From GCA-2711565 sp963664245 (GTDB lineage: Bacteria; Bacteroidota; Bacteroidia; Bacteroidales; GCA-2711565), in NCBI GenBank assembly GCA_963664245.1, contig OY760934.1:2046001-2110000 (forward strand): a DNA stretch of 64,000 nucleotides, read 5' to 3'. Positions 16,948 through 25,713 of this stretch are shown in pieces. The notes under the pieces were generated by a model. The model searched no databases. It was not told where the DNA came from and saw only the letters and a program-made list of their open reading frames with translations. Both the position numbers and the translations under genes were made by a program. Each line of letters starts with the position of its first letter. Positions within the stretch are counted from its first letter, which is position 1.

Positions 16948-17927
16948 GCCTGAATTTCTTCCAATATTCGGCTAATATCAATTTTTTGCATACAATCAAA
17001 ATGCCCTTTGGGGCATTTTTTGTACCCGATTTTACTACACGGCCGGCATTTCAAATCGTTCACCTGAATAATACTCATTTTGTGTATTTGATCGTACGGC
17101 AGGTAAGGGTACATCCCAAACTCCGGAACCGTGTTCCCCCAGACCGAAACAATCGGTTTTTTGAAAGCCGCGGCAATATGCATTAATCCGGTATCGTTAG
17201 TAACAATATGATCAGAAATTTCTACCAGCGAAGCCGACTGGTTCAGCGTAAATTTTCCGCAAGAATTCATCACCCGTGAACCAAAATGCCCGGCAATTTT
17301 TTCGCCTTCTTCTTCATCTTCGGAGCCTCCTAAAAGGATAAAGGGCAAGTTTGTTTTCCCGATAAGTTCGATCCATTTTTCGGTGGGAAACAACTTGGTT
17401 TTATGTTTTCCGCCAATTACGGCTCCCACAAAACCATCCCTGAATTCAACCGGCAATTCACTCAATCCCATCTGTTCATCTTCGGGAATAAAATAATCCA
17501 GGCCCTGTCCATCATTTTTAACCCCTAAAAATTTAATCGTGTCCATGTACCGGTCCACGATATGAACATCGGGCAAACGATTAATTTTAAACTTAACCAA
17601 CAACCATTTTTGTTTATTAAGCTTTTTGAAACTCGAAACAGGCCTTCTTAAAACGGTTTTGAGATGAAGTGTTCTTAAGTTTTTATGGAGATCAATAATG
17701 TGATCAAATTTTTCCTTTTTCAACTCGGGCAACACTTCGTTGATGTGATGTTCGATACAATGAATCTTATCAATGTAAGGACTATTTTGAAGAACAGTCA
17801 AAAATTTCTTCTTGGTCAGATAATGAATTTCGACTCCTAGAAGCTGTTTTTTCAAGCAGCGAACAACAGGCGTGGTTAACACAATATCGCCAATAGAACT
17901 GAACCGGATGATTAAGATTTTCTTCAA
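16944..17927 (-). CDS. Glycosyltransferase family 9 (heptosyltransferase-like)
   Basis: A cytoplasmic GT-B enzyme of 327 residues. It opens with KILIIRFSSIGDIVLTTPVVRCLK, the GT9 N-terminal motif, and has the nucleotide-sugar end HIVTNDTGLMHIAAAFKKPIVSVWGNTVP. These enzymes add heptose or a similar sugar to the lipopolysaccharide core. The four cysteines in LKCRPCSKIGYKKCPKGHFDC are the usual C-terminal cluster of this family. It is a single gene, divergent from tatD. Confidence 0.88.
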   Translation of the reverse strand: MKKILIIRFSSIGDIVLTTPVVRCLKKQLLGVEIHYLTKKKFLTVLQNSPYIDKIHCIEHHINEVLPELKKEKFDHIIDLHKNLRTLHLKTVLRRPVSSFKKLNKQKWLLVKFKINRLPDVHIVDRYMDTIKFLGVKNDGQGLDYFIPEDEQMGLSELPVEFRDGFVGAVIGGKHKTKLFPTEKWIELIGKTNLPFILLGGSEDEEEGEKIAGHFGSRVMNSCGKFTLNQSASLVEISDHIVTNDTGLMHIAAAFKKPIVSVWGNTVPEFGMYPYLPYDQIHKMSIIQVNDLKCRPCSKIGYKKCPKGHFDCMQKIDISRILEEIQA

Positions 17928-17974
17928 AACATTGTTTTATGCAAATATAATAAATGAGCACAATCAAAATGTTA

Positions 17975-17982
17975 TATTTTTG
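17975..17982 (+). promoter_or_regulatory. -7 box of tatD, predicted leaderless
   Basis: TATTTTTG fits TAnnTTTG and ends four bases before the tatD ATG at 17987. With this spacing the transcript should begin at or next to the start codon. I saw no clear TTTG at the -33 position. Confidence 0.5.
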
Positions 17983-17986
17983 CAAC

Positions 17987-18754
17987 ATGATTTTAACCGA
18001 CAGCCATACCCACTTGTATTTGGAACATTTTGATAAAGACCGCAAGGAAGTAATCAACCGGGCCATCGACAGTGGGATCGAATACATGTTGCTGCCTAAC
18101 ATCGACAGTAAATCGGTGGAAGGAATGTTGGCTGTTTGCGAAGATTTTCCGGAAAATTGTTTCCCGATGATGGGCCTGCATCCCACCAACGTGAAAGAAG
18201 ATTTTGAGAAAGAACTGGAAAACGTTAAAAAGTGGCTGGACAAAAAAAACTTTGTGGCTGTTGGCGAAATCGGGATCGATTTATATTGGGATAAAGCTTT
18301 TTTCGAGCAACAGGTGATCGCGTTAAAAAACCAAATTGATCTGGCTAAAAAGCACCAGCTCCCGATTGTCATCCACGCCCGCAACTCGATGGAAGAAATA
18401 TTTGAGGTTTTGAAAGAGGTTCAAATCCCCGATTTAAAAGGCGTATTCCATTGCTTTAGCGGAAATTTGGATGATGCTTTTCATGCCATCGACATGGGGT
18501 ATTATTTAGGAATCGGCGGAGTGATCACGTATAAAAAATCAAATTTGCCCGAAATTGTTAGGGAAATTGAACTCGAAAGCATCTTACTCGAAACCGATGC
18601 TCCGTTTTTAAGCCCGGTTCCGTTCCGTGGCAAAAGAAATGAAAGTGCGTACATTAATTATATTGCTGAAAAAATTGCAGAAATAAAATCCGTCAGCATT
18701 CAGGAAGTGGCAGAAATAACAACGCAAAACGCGAAAGAATTATTTAATTTTTAA
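17987..18754 (+). CDS. tatD: TatD-family metal-dependent hydrolase
   Basis: A TIM-barrel hydrolase of 255 residues, related to 3'-5' DNases and D-aminoacyl-tRNA deacylases. The start at ATG 17987 yields MILTDSHTHLYLEHF with metal ligands His7 and His9; upstream in-frame codons overlap the promoter. Further ligands are in VGEIGIDLYW, IVIHARN, FHCFSG and LLETDAPFLSP. It is followed four bases later by the asparaginase gene, and the two are probably co-transcribed. Confidence 0.92.
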   Translation: MILTDSHTHLYLEHFDKDRKEVINRAIDSGIEYMLLPNIDSKSVEGMLAVCEDFPENCFPMMGLHPTNVKEDFEKELENVKKWLDKKNFVAVGEIGIDLYWDKAFFEQQVIALKNQIDLAKKHQLPIVIHARNSMEEIFEVLKEVQIPDLKGVFHCFSGNLDDAFHAIDMGYYLGIGGVITYKKSNLPEIVREIELESILLETDAPFLSPVPFRGKRNESAYINYIAEKIAEIKSVSIQEVAEITTQNAKELFNF

Positions 18755-18757
18755 CGA

Positions 18758-19786
18758 ATGAACAACAACGCAGCGATTTTGGTTATTTATACCGGTGGAA
18801 CCATTGGCATGATCCAGGATGGACAAACCGGAGCATTAAAACCGTTTAACTTTGATAATGTTTATGAACAAATCCCGGTTCTGAAAAACTACCCGTATAA
18901 AATAGATTTTTACACCTTCGATTCACTGATTGATTCCTCGAACATGCATCCCGATTTTTGGATTAAACTGGTTGAATTGATTGAAAAAAATTATGAAAAC
19001 TACGACGGCTTCGTAATCTTACACGGATCGGATACCATGGCATATACGGCCTCAGCACTTAGTTTTATGCTTGAGAATTTGAACAAACCGGTAATTTTAA
19101 CCGGATCGCAATTGCCGTTGGGTGTTACCCGGACCGACGGGCGCGAAAATTTCATCAACTCTATTGAAATTGCCGCGGCTTATTCTGACGGAACCCCCAT
19201 TGTCCCGGAAGTAGCCATTTATTTTGAAAATCGTCTGCTTCGTGGCAACCGGACCACAAAACTAAATGCCGAAAACTTTAATGCCTTTGTTTCTGCCAAT
19301 TACACCAATTTGGCCGAAGTTGGCGTACACATTAAATACAAACAAAATTACATCCGCAAACCCAATTTCAAAAAATTAATTACTCACAAAAATCTGGATT
19401 ATAATGTAAGTATTCTTAAATTATTCCCCGGAATTAGTGAAAACACAGTAAAAGCAATCTTGAGCACACCGGGTTTGCGAGCGGTGATTTTAGAAACTTT
19501 TGGTTCGGGCAATGCCCCAACCGACAAATGGTTCATTGAATTATTGGAAGAGGCCATAAAAAAAGGGATTATTATTGTAAACGTAACCCAATGTAAAGAA
19601 GGAAGTGTTGAAATAGGAAAATATGAAACCAGTGTTGATATGGGGCGTATTGGAGTCGTTGGAGGATACGATATTACTACAGAATCAGCTATTACAAAAC
19701 TAATGTACTTATTGGGGAACGACTTTAACAAGCATGAAATTGAACAATTAATGCAAACCTCATTACGAGGAGAAATAACAATATAA
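18758..19786 (+). CDS. ansA: Type I (cytoplasmic) L-asparaginase
   Basis: A protein of 342 residues without a signal peptide that hydrolyses asparagine to aspartate and ammonia. The catalytic threonine loop is IYTGGTIGMI (Thr12), the second catalytic set is LHGSDTMAYTASAL, and the lysine strand is PVILTGSQLPLG. Length and motifs fit the bacterial type I enzyme. It is immediately downstream of tatD. Confidence 0.93.
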   Translation: MNNNAAILVIYTGGTIGMIQDGQTGALKPFNFDNVYEQIPVLKNYPYKIDFYTFDSLIDSSNMHPDFWIKLVELIEKNYENYDGFVILHGSDTMAYTASALSFMLENLNKPVILTGSQLPLGVTRTDGRENFINSIEIAAAYSDGTPIVPEVAIYFENRLLRGNRTTKLNAENFNAFVSANYTNLAEVGVHIKYKQNYIRKPNFKKLITHKNLDYNVSILKLFPGISENTVKAILSTPGLRAVILETFGSGNAPTDKWFIELLEEAIKKGIIIVNVTQCKEGSVEIGKYETSVDMGRIGVVGGYDITTESAITKLMYLLGNDFNKHEIEQLMQTSLRGEITI

Positions 19787-19808
19787 TGGGAAACTATTAT
19801 TATTTTTA

Positions 19809-19816
19809 TAAATTTG
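19809..19816 (+). promoter_or_regulatory. -7 box of the tRNA-Ser gene
   Basis: TAAATTTG fits TAnnTTTG and lies 21 bases before the mature 5' end of the tRNA. No TTTG was found at the usual distance upstream. Confidence 0.4.
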
Positions 19817-19837
19817 CGAACCTATTTAATTAATAAT

Positions 19838-19925
19838 GGAGAGGTGGCCGAGCGGTTTAAGGCGCACGCTTGGAAAGCGTGTGTACGCCAAAAGTGTACC
19901 GGGGGTTCGAATCCCTTCCTCTCCG
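19838..19925 (+). tRNA. tRNA-Ser (anticodon GGA)
   Basis: An 88-base cloverleaf. The acceptor arm pairs GGAGAGG with CCTCTCC, the anticodon loop is TTGGAAA between GCACGC and GCGTGT, and the long variable arm typical of serine tRNAs (GTACGCCAAAAGTGTAC) precedes the T arm with GTTCGAATC. The discriminator is G and CCA is not encoded. Confidence 0.96.
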
Positions 19926-19983
19926 CTAATTTGTAAAATATAAAAATTAACCGAAAGAGAACAGGTGAATTAAAATAAATATT

Positions 19984-19991
19984 TATATTTG
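19984..19991 (+). promoter_or_regulatory. -7 box of the exbB operon
   Basis: TATATTTG fits TAnnTTTG, 85 bases before the exbB start. The -33 element is not evident. Confidence 0.4.
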
Positions 19992-20076
19992 CCTTTCTGT
20001 ATTTTATGTAATTGAATTAAAATTAATTGAATTAAAAAATAAAGTTTGAATTATTAAGAACAAATAAAAGTTTACT

Positions 20077-20889
20077 ATGAAAAAATTAATTGCTTTATTG
20101 ACATTAGCAGGAATGCTAACTCTTGGATTTTCAAATATCGTTGTTGCTCAGGATGATGAGGCTACAACAGATAATACTGAAATGACAGCTGATTCTACAA
20201 CAATGGAAGAAGCCCCGGCTTCTACTACATTAGATGAGAATCTTGATGAAGAAAAAGGTTTCCAACAAATTTTGAAAGAGCAATTTATTGCTGGTGACTG
20301 GAGATTCATGGGTATTGTACTTTTAACCCTTGTTGCCGGTTTAGCTCTATGTATTGAAAGAATTATTTACTTAAATCTTTCTACTACAAATAACCAAAAA
20401 TTGTTGAACCAAGTTGAAAGCGCACTTGAAACCGGTGGTTTAGATGCAGCCAAAGAAGTTTGTAAAGACACCAAGGGGCCTGTTGCAAGTATTTTCTACC
20501 AAGGACTTGACCGTTATAACGAAGGTTTAGAAGTTGTAGAAAAATCAATCGTTTCTTATGGTTCAGTATTAATGGGTCGTTTAGAAAAAGGGTTATCTTG
20601 GATTTCTTTATTTATCGCTATTGCCCCTATGCTTGGTTTCATGGGTACCGTTATTGGTATGATTGTTGCATTTGATGATATTGCTGCAGCAGGAAACATT
20701 TCGGCTAATATTGTAGCTAGCGGTATGAAAGTGGCTCTTTTAACAACTGTATTCGGTTTGATTGTTGCGGTTATTCTTCAAATCTTCTACAACTATCTTA
20801 TTGCAAAAGTTGATAGTTTAGTAAATGATATGGAAGACAGTACCATTACGTTCATCGACATTCTAACCGTTTACAAATCAAAAAACTAA
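20077..20889 (+). CDS. exbB: MotA/TolQ/ExbB proton-channel protein
   Basis: A 270-residue inner-membrane protein. It starts with a signal-like segment (KKLIALLTLAGMLTLGFSNIVVAQ) and an acidic, Thr-rich linker to about residue 60, an extension common in Bacteroidota ExbB. Then come three transmembrane helices, near 85-105, 165-190 and 210-235, with the conserved MLGFMGTVIGMI in the second. With ExbD it uses the proton gradient to energise TonB or gliding-type machines in the outer membrane. It is the first gene of a four-gene operon. Confidence 0.9.
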   Translation: MKKLIALLTLAGMLTLGFSNIVVAQDDEATTDNTEMTADSTTMEEAPASTTLDENLDEEKGFQQILKEQFIAGDWRFMGIVLLTLVAGLALCIERIIYLNLSTTNNQKLLNQVESALETGGLDAAKEVCKDTKGPVASIFYQGLDRYNEGLEVVEKSIVSYGSVLMGRLEKGLSWISLFIAIAPMLGFMGTVIGMIVAFDDIAAAGNISANIVASGMKVALLTTVFGLIVAVILQIFYNYLIAKVDSLVNDMEDSTITFIDILTVYKSKN

Positions 20890-20895
20890 CAAACC

Positions 20896-21315
20896 ATGAC
20901 TAATACATTAAATAAATTTTTACAAATCGGTCTGGTAGTCATACTTGGCCTCACGCTGGTTTTCTTTGCCCTATTTTATATCAACGGAGAATCACAAAGT
21001 GACTTAGTAATGTATTGGGCATATATATTATTAATAATTACCGTAGTTTTACTTTTAGCTTTTCCAATCAAATTTTTCATTACAAACCCCAAAAAAGGGC
21101 TCCGATTTTTACTTGCTATTGTGGCTTTTGTGGCTCTTTACGGAATTTCTTATGCATTAGCATCAGGAGATACCAACGCCGATGTATATGAAACAAATAA
21201 GATCACCGCAGGTGTTTCAAAAATGATTGGTGCCGGTATGATCATGACTTACATTATTGCTGGATTAGCATTGTTAGGATTGATTTTTGCCGGAATTTCT
21301 AAAATTTTTAAATAA
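20896..21315 (+). CDS. Four-helix membrane protein in the exbBD operon
   Basis: A 139-residue protein with four hydrophobic helices: about residues 10-30, 40-58, 68-88 and 112-135. It has no soluble domain and no motif I can name. It lies six bases after exbB and before two exbD genes, and proteins of this size and place are a recurrent feature of Bacteroidota exb operons. An accessory or assembly role for the energiser complex is inference. Confidence 0.7.
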   Translation: MTNTLNKFLQIGLVVILGLTLVFFALFYINGESQSDLVMYWAYILLIITVVLLLAFPIKFFITNPKKGLRFLLAIVAFVALYGISYALASGDTNADVYETNKITAGVSKMIGAGMIMTYIIAGLALLGLIFAGISKIFK

Positions 21316-21336
21316 TAATTAAAAAGGATAAAAACT

Positions 21337-21909
21337 ATGGCAAGAAAAACTCCACAGGTTAATGCTGGTTCAATGGCAGATATCGCATTTTTGATGCTGA
21401 TTTTCTTCCTGGTAACAACAACCATGGAAGTAGATACCGGTATTATGCGTCAATTGCCGCCACCATTACGAGGTGATGAGGAGCCGCCTAAAGTTAAAGA
21501 TAGAAATATCATGAAAATTCTGGTTAACAGCTCAGATCGCTTGTTAATTAATAATAAAATTGGTGATATTCGAACTTTAAGGGCAGAAGTATTTGACTTT
21601 ATGTCAATTCATCAAAATGATGATAACTACCCAGAGGTGGCTCTAAAATATGTAGAAAACTTAGGTGATGTTTGGACAACTAAAGGTTTGATTTCTTTAA
21701 AGAATGACCGGGGTACTTCGTACGAAATGTATATTAAAGTACAGAATGAAATTGCGGCGGCATTCGAAGAAATTAAAGACAAGGTTGCCATGGAACATTT
21801 TGGCAAAAAATTTGACCAGCTTCTATTTGAAGAACAAAAAGATGCTGTCAACGAAGCTGTGCCAATGCGTGTTTCTGAAGCTGAACCGGAAGATATAGGA
21901 GGAAAATAA
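21337..21909 (+). CDS. exbD: ExbD/TolR-family protein 1
   Basis: A 190-residue protein with one N-terminal transmembrane helix, IAFLMLIFFLVTTTMEVDTG; its Asp in SMADIAFLML is the conserved proton-relay residue. The rest is periplasmic, and longer than in classical ExbD, with an acidic tail. It pairs with ExbB. The next exbD starts one base after this stop. Confidence 0.9.
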   Translation: MARKTPQVNAGSMADIAFLMLIFFLVTTTMEVDTGIMRQLPPPLRGDEEPPKVKDRNIMKILVNSSDRLLINNKIGDIRTLRAEVFDFMSIHQNDDNYPEVALKYVENLGDVWTTKGLISLKNDRGTSYEMYIKVQNEIAAAFEEIKDKVAMEHFGKKFDQLLFEEQKDAVNEAVPMRVSEAEPEDIGGK

Positions 21910-21910
21910 T

Positions 21911-22378
21911 ATGTCAAGATTTAAACAAGCAGGAACCAAAGAAGTACCGGCAATTAGTACTTCGTCCTTACCCGATATTATTTTCATGCTTCTATTCTTC
22001 TTCATGGTAACGACTACCATGAAACAAGCTGACGTATTTGTTAAGGTGAGTCCACCTTCGGCTACTGAAGTTGTGAAGCTTGAGAAAAAATCGCTGGTTA
22101 GTTATATTCACGTTGGACCTCCGACCCAAGCCAAATATGGAACAAATTCAAGGATTCAGTTAAACGACCATTTTGCAACGATTGAAGAAATCCAGGATTT
22201 TATCATTAAAGAAAGAGAGGCTCGGAATGAAAATGAAAAAAAACAGCTAACAACCTCTTTAAAAGTTGATAAAGCTACCAAAATGGGTATTGTTACAGAT
22301 ATTAAACAAGAACTCCGTAAGATCGGTGCTTATAAAATCAACTACTCCAGTACAGAAGTTAAGAAAATGGATTTATAG
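21911..22378 (+). CDS. exbD: ExbD/TolR-family protein 2
   Basis: A second ExbD of 155 residues. The single helix region is SLPDIIFMLLFFFMVTTTMK with the conserved Asp. The periplasmic part ends in a short KINYSSTEVKKMDL. Two different ExbD proteins after one ExbB are usual in this phylum and suggest a heteromeric stator. A strong terminator follows. Confidence 0.9.
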   Translation: MSRFKQAGTKEVPAISTSSLPDIIFMLLFFFMVTTTMKQADVFVKVSPPSATEVVKLEKKSLVSYIHVGPPTQAKYGTNSRIQLNDHFATIEEIQDFIIKEREARNENEKKQLTTSLKVDKATKMGIVTDIKQELRKIGAYKINYSSTEVKKMDL

Positions 22379-22400
22379 CAATTATTCAAATATGCTTCTA

Positions 22401-22428
22401 AAGGGAACACTCGGTGTTCCCTTTTTTT
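22401..22428. terminator. Bidirectional terminator between exbD and a CPBP protease gene
   Basis: A ten-base perfect stem, AAGGGAACAC with GTGTTCCCTT, loop TCG, is followed by a T-run on the plus strand. On the minus strand A-rich sequence inverts to serve the convergent gene ending at 22427. Confidence 0.9.
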
Positions 22429-23356
22429 ATGCGGTATTTTTCTTGACGGAACGTTGCTTGTATAAAACATAAAAAGTAAGAAAAAACAACATTGTAAAAA
22501 GCAGAATCACAAAAGTATTATCGGATTTTCCTATCTCTTCAACATTCATTTGCTCGTAAGTATAATGAACAAACAAAACCGTGGCATTATTTAAAAAATG
22601 AAGGATAATCGGGATCCATAAGGAGGAGGTAAACACAAAAGCATATCCCAAAACCAAACCCAGAAAAAAGCGCGGCAGAAATCCGTAAAATTGAAAATGG
22701 AAAGCACTAAATAAAACCGCTGACACAATGACCGCAATATGGATTTTTGAGAAGCATTTCTTAAAAAAACGGATCAATACTCCCCTGAAAAGCAATTCTT
22801 CGCCTATCGCAGGGATCAGAGCTATCATAAAGAAATTAAACAATATCGCTCCAACCGATTGAACATTTAAAAATACCATGATCTGCCTTGAGGCTGATTC
22901 TTCTGCGTTTTTCATCCAGCTTTCAATGCCCGACAGAAACTCCGGTAAAACCATTTGCTGGTTCAAATTACCCAAAATGCCCAACAATGGCAAGCTCACG
23001 TAAATCAAAAGAACCGACAAAATAAGTTGTGCCCAGGTAAAACGGGTATTCAGTTTCAAATAATCAAAAACTTTTCGATGGATCAAATATGAAAAAAACA
23101 CAGATGGGATGATAAATACGGCTATCTGGCTCATCGTTTGGAGATATTTCATATAATTTATATGGCTTTGGCTGGAAAGATCGTTTAATGCCCGGCTGGA
23201 AAAATCAAGGACATCAGCCCCCAAAAAAGGAAGTGCCAGCACCATAGCGAACAGCGTTGTAAATAAAAGCGACAATAAAAGGATCAACAATAAGGCTAAA
23301 GCCTGAACAAAGTTTGATGACCTGGCCAACAGTGGTTCTTTTTGAAACATTTCCAT
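22427..23356 (-). CDS. CPBP-family intramembrane metalloprotease
   Basis: A 309-residue membrane protein with about eight hydrophobic helices. The family's active-site motif EExxxR is seen as IGEELLFRGVLIRFF near residue 190, followed by a helix with HFQFYGFLPRFFLGLVLG and then PIILHFLNNA, which supply the His ligands. Members process or degrade membrane proteins, or act in bacteriocin self-immunity; the substrate here is unknown. The gene is divergent from dusB. Confidence 0.88.
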   Translation of the reverse strand: MEMFQKEPLLARSSNFVQALALLLILLLSLLFTTLFAMVLALPFLGADVLDFSSRALNDLSSQSHINYMKYLQTMSQIAVFIIPSVFFSYLIHRKVFDYLKLNTRFTWAQLILSVLLIYVSLPLLGILGNLNQQMVLPEFLSGIESWMKNAEESASRQIMVFLNVQSVGAILFNFFMIALIPAIGEELLFRGVLIRFFKKCFSKIHIAVIVSAVLFSAFHFQFYGFLPRFFLGLVLGYAFVFTSSLWIPIILHFLNNATVLFVHYTYEQMNVEEIGKSDNTFVILLFTMLFFLTFYVLYKQRSVKKNTA

Positions 23357-23362
23357 AAACGG

Positions 23363-23392
23363 TTGAATTAAAGCGCAAATTTAATAATTTTG
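23363..23392 (+). promoter_or_regulatory. Promoter of dusB
   Basis: TTG at 23363-23365 and TAATTTTG at 23385-23392 are 19 bases apart, close to the Bacteroidota consensus. Transcription would begin near 23398, about 14 bases before the TTG start codon, which supports that start. Confidence 0.55.
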
Positions 23393-23411
23393 CACTCCAA
23401 AACACGATTAC

Positions 23412-24392
23412 TTGGTAAAGATTGGAAACATAGAACTTGGCGATTTTCCCATTTTATTGGCCCCGATGGAAGACGTTACCGACCCTCCGTTCCGCTGGCT
23501 TTGTAAAAAAATGGGAGCCGATGTGATGTATACCGAATTTATTTCTTCCGAAGGTTTGATACGTGATGCATCAAAAAGCGTAAAAAAACTCGACTTTGAA
23601 GAGTTTGAACGCCCCATTGGTATCCAGATTTTCGGGCATAATATCGAGTCAATGGTTGAAGCTACCCGCTATGCTGAACAGGCTAATCCAGATTTGATCG
23701 ACATTAATTTTGGTTGTCCGGTTAAAAAAGTGGCTTCAAAAGGTGCCGGTTCAGGCATTATGAATGATATTCCCAAAATGGTAAAAATGACGGAAGCCGT
23801 TGTAAAAGCAACAAATTTGCCGATTACCGTAAAAACCCGTTTAGGTTACGATGACGAATACAAGGAAATTGTTGAAATTGCCGAGAAACTCCAGGATGTT
23901 GGCATTAAAGCCCTGACGATTCACGGACGAACCCGAACCATGAAATACAGCCAAAAAGCCGATTGGACACTTATTGGCAAGGTAAAGAACAACCCCCGCA
24001 TGCACATCCCCATTATTGGAAATGGCGATGTAGTTGATGCCCAAAGTGCAAAATATTTTAGAGATACTTACGGAGTGGACGGAATTATGATTGGCCGTGC
24101 TATTTACGGAAACCCATGGATCTTTAAAGAAATTAAACACTATTTAAGAACCGGGGAAATTATTGAGAAACCGGACATTCACGAACGGGTAAAAACATGC
24201 AAAACACACTTTGAACGATCAGTTGATTGGAAGGGAGAGCGTACCGGGGTTCTGGAAATGAGAAAGCACTATTCGTATTATTTCAAAGGCTATTTTAATT
24301 TTAAACCCTATCGCCAAAAGTTGGTATCGTTTGAAACAAAAGAGGAAATTTTTGATCTGCTAAACGAAATAGAAAAAAACTACTCCGAATAA
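23412..24392 (+). CDS. dusB: tRNA-dihydrouridine synthase B
   Basis: A flavin enzyme of 326 residues that reduces uridines in the tRNA D-loop. The N-terminus reads IELGDFPILLAPMEDVTDPPFR, the catalytic cysteine is Cys102 in INFGCPVKKVASKGAGSGIM, and FMN/NADPH motifs are GNGDV and GIMIGRAIYGNPW. The only start that keeps the conserved beginning is TTG at 23412; no ATG lies between it and the promoter. The 3' end overlaps the convergent HAD gene by 13 bases. Confidence 0.93.
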   Translation: MVKIGNIELGDFPILLAPMEDVTDPPFRWLCKKMGADVMYTEFISSEGLIRDASKSVKKLDFEEFERPIGIQIFGHNIESMVEATRYAEQANPDLIDINFGCPVKKVASKGAGSGIMNDIPKMVKMTEAVVKATNLPITVKTRLGYDDEYKEIVEIAEKLQDVGIKALTIHGRTRTMKYSQKADWTLIGKVKNNPRMHIPIIGNGDVVDAQSAKYFRDTYGVDGIMIGRAIYGNPWIFKEIKHYLRTGEIIEKPDIHERVKTCKTHFERSVDWKGERTGVLEMRKHYSYYFKGYFNFKPYRQKLVSFETKEEIFDLLNEIEKNYSE

Positions 24393-25027
24393 ACGCCTTG
24401 TTTTAACTTCCCGTTTTCAAACAGATCCCTTAGATCTTCTCCTTTATTCAAATCAAGAAAACAGGTTTTAAGACCAACTTCTTTTGCAGGGGCAATGTTT
24501 TGATAAGAATCGTCAATAAAAAGGGTTTCAGCAGGATTGAGTTTGGCATCCGAGATAACAAATTCATACGGAGCTAAATCCGGTTTCCGGCAGTGAATCT
24601 CAAATGAAAAATAGGCTTTTACAAATAAATCATTAAAAGAAGCATGGCCTGTCATGTCCTGAAATTCTTTAAGAAAAACCTGGTAATGAATATTATTGGT
24701 GTTGCTCAGCAAATAAATATTATAAGTATCTTTTACCTGGTTTAACAAATCTAAGCGTTCTTTTACAAAACCAATCAACAAGGCATTCCATGCCGCATCA
24801 ATTTGGTTGTCACCAACATTTTCGGGAAAAGATTTCTTCAATTCATTACGAAACTCCTGGTTAGAAAGCTCTGCTGTCTCTAATTTGTCAAACAATTTAT
24901 CCTGAATTGCTTTTGAATACAATTGGTCAAAATTTCCCAGTCCTAATTTGTGAAATTCCAGCATGGATCGCTGAAAATCAATGTCATAAATTACCCCTCC
25001 AAAATCAAATATTATGTTGCGTATCAT
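24380..25027 (-). CDS. HAD-family hydrolase (HAD-IA type)
   Basis: A 215-residue phosphatase-like protein. Motif I is FDFGGVIYD, where the second Asp of the usual DxD is replaced by Gly (DFGG), as in many YihX/epoxide-hydrolase-like HADs. Motif II is LLSNTNNIH, and motif III/IV is FIDDSYQNIAPAKEVG. Likely a sugar-phosphate or nucleotide phosphatase; the substrate is not known. It overlaps dusB tail to tail. Confidence 0.85.
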   Translation of the reverse strand: MIRNIIFDFGGVIYDIDFQRSMLEFHKLGLGNFDQLYSKAIQDKLFDKLETAELSNQEFRNELKKSFPENVGDNQIDAAWNALLIGFVKERLDLLNQVKDTYNIYLLSNTNNIHYQVFLKEFQDMTGHASFNDLFVKAYFSFEIHCRKPDLAPYEFVISDAKLNPAETLFIDDSYQNIAPAKEVGLKTCFLDLNKGEDLRDLFENGKLKQGVYSE

Positions 25028-25078
25028 TTAAATTCAAATATTTTCATAGATTTATTGAAAAATATAGGCAAAATTATA

Positions 25079-25086
25079 TAAATTTG
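25079..25086 (+). promoter_or_regulatory. -7 box of the CAU tRNA gene
   Basis: TAAATTTG fits TAnnTTTG, 44 bases before the tRNA. A TTG at 25055-25057 is 21 bases upstream, slightly too far. Confidence 0.4.
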
Positions 25087-25130
25087 CATCCACTTTTTGA
25101 AAAATAGGAATTTTAAACAATTCTTATTCC

Positions 25131-25204
25131 GGGCCTATAGCTCAGTCGGTTAGAGTAGTTGACTCATAATCAATTGGTCCCTGGTTCGAGTCCAGGTGGG
25201 CCCA
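25131..25204 (+). tRNA. tRNA with CAU anticodon, probably tRNA-Ile2
   Basis: A 74-base cloverleaf: acceptor GGGCCTA with TGGGCCC (one G-U pair), D arm GCTCAGTCGGTTAGAG, anticodon loop CTCATAA, T arm CCTGGTTCGAGTCCAGG. A CAU anticodon may read Met or, after lysidine modification, the Ile codon AUA. The variable and T-arm sequence TTGGTCCCTGGTTCGAGTCC is closer to E. coli ileX than to the elongator tRNA-Met, so Ile2 is preferred, without certainty. Confidence 0.9.
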
Positions 25205-25208
25205 CACA

Positions 25209-25236
25209 AAAGGAGATTCGTTTTGAATCTCCTTTT
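25209..25236. terminator. Terminator after the tRNA, probably bidirectional
   Basis: An 11-base stem, AAAGGAGATTC with GAATCTCCTTT, loop GTTTT, is followed by a T-run on the plus strand and, on the minus strand, preceded by the small lipoprotein gene ending at 25245. Confidence 0.88.
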
Positions 25237-25244
25237 TTAATGCC

Positions 25245-25532
25245 TTACCATTTCTTACAACTTGATTTACTTCCCCCGCCATAAAAGATAGCAATCCCGA
25301 TAATGAAGCCTAAATCGTACAATTTACCAGTATTACTCACTTCGTAAACAGTTACACTATCGTTAAACAAACTAATAACAAATGTAAATAGCGAAATAAA
25401 GCCGTGCCAAAGCCCCATCCAAAATCCAGCAGGACTGAAATCAAATTTTTGATCGCCGGCGGCACAAGAGCTTAATAAAAGCACAGAAAAAATAACAAAA
25501 AGAACCCATTTTGAGTTTTGAAAACGTTTCAT
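25245..25532 (-). CDS. Small putative lipoprotein
   Basis: A 95-residue protein with a signal (FQNSKWVLFVIFSVLLLSSC) whose lipobox LSSC places the lipid on Cys23. After the Cys are two hydrophobic stretches, FWMGLWHGFISLFTFVISLF (about 38-57) and LGFIIGIAIFYGGG, and a basic tail. Proteins of this layout are common in Bacteroidota genomes but have no known job; I know no motif with function. It is a single gene. Confidence 0.7.
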   Translation of the reverse strand: MKRFQNSKWVLFVIFSVLLLSSCAAGDQKFDFSPAGFWMGLWHGFISLFTFVISLFNDSVTVYEVSNTGKLYDLGFIIGIAIFYGGGSKSSCKKW

Positions 25533-25687
25533 AATGATGAGATTTAGGATTTAACAAAAGCTATCCTGTCAAAAATAGAAATATTATTTTGTTAAGAAAA
25601 GTTAAGCCTCTATTCCACAGAAATATATTTACTTAACTTGCGTTGAATTTAAAATAGCAGTAAGGTTCTGCCAAGATTTAAAAATTG

Positions 25688-25695
25688 TATATTTG
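25688..25695 (+). promoter_or_regulatory. -7 box of the outer-membrane protein gene
   Basis: TATATTTG fits TAnnTTTG, 18 bases before the ATG at 25714. A weak -33 match, TCTG, lies 17 bases upstream. Confidence 0.5.
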
Positions 25696-25713
25696 CAGTC
25701 AAAATAGATATTC

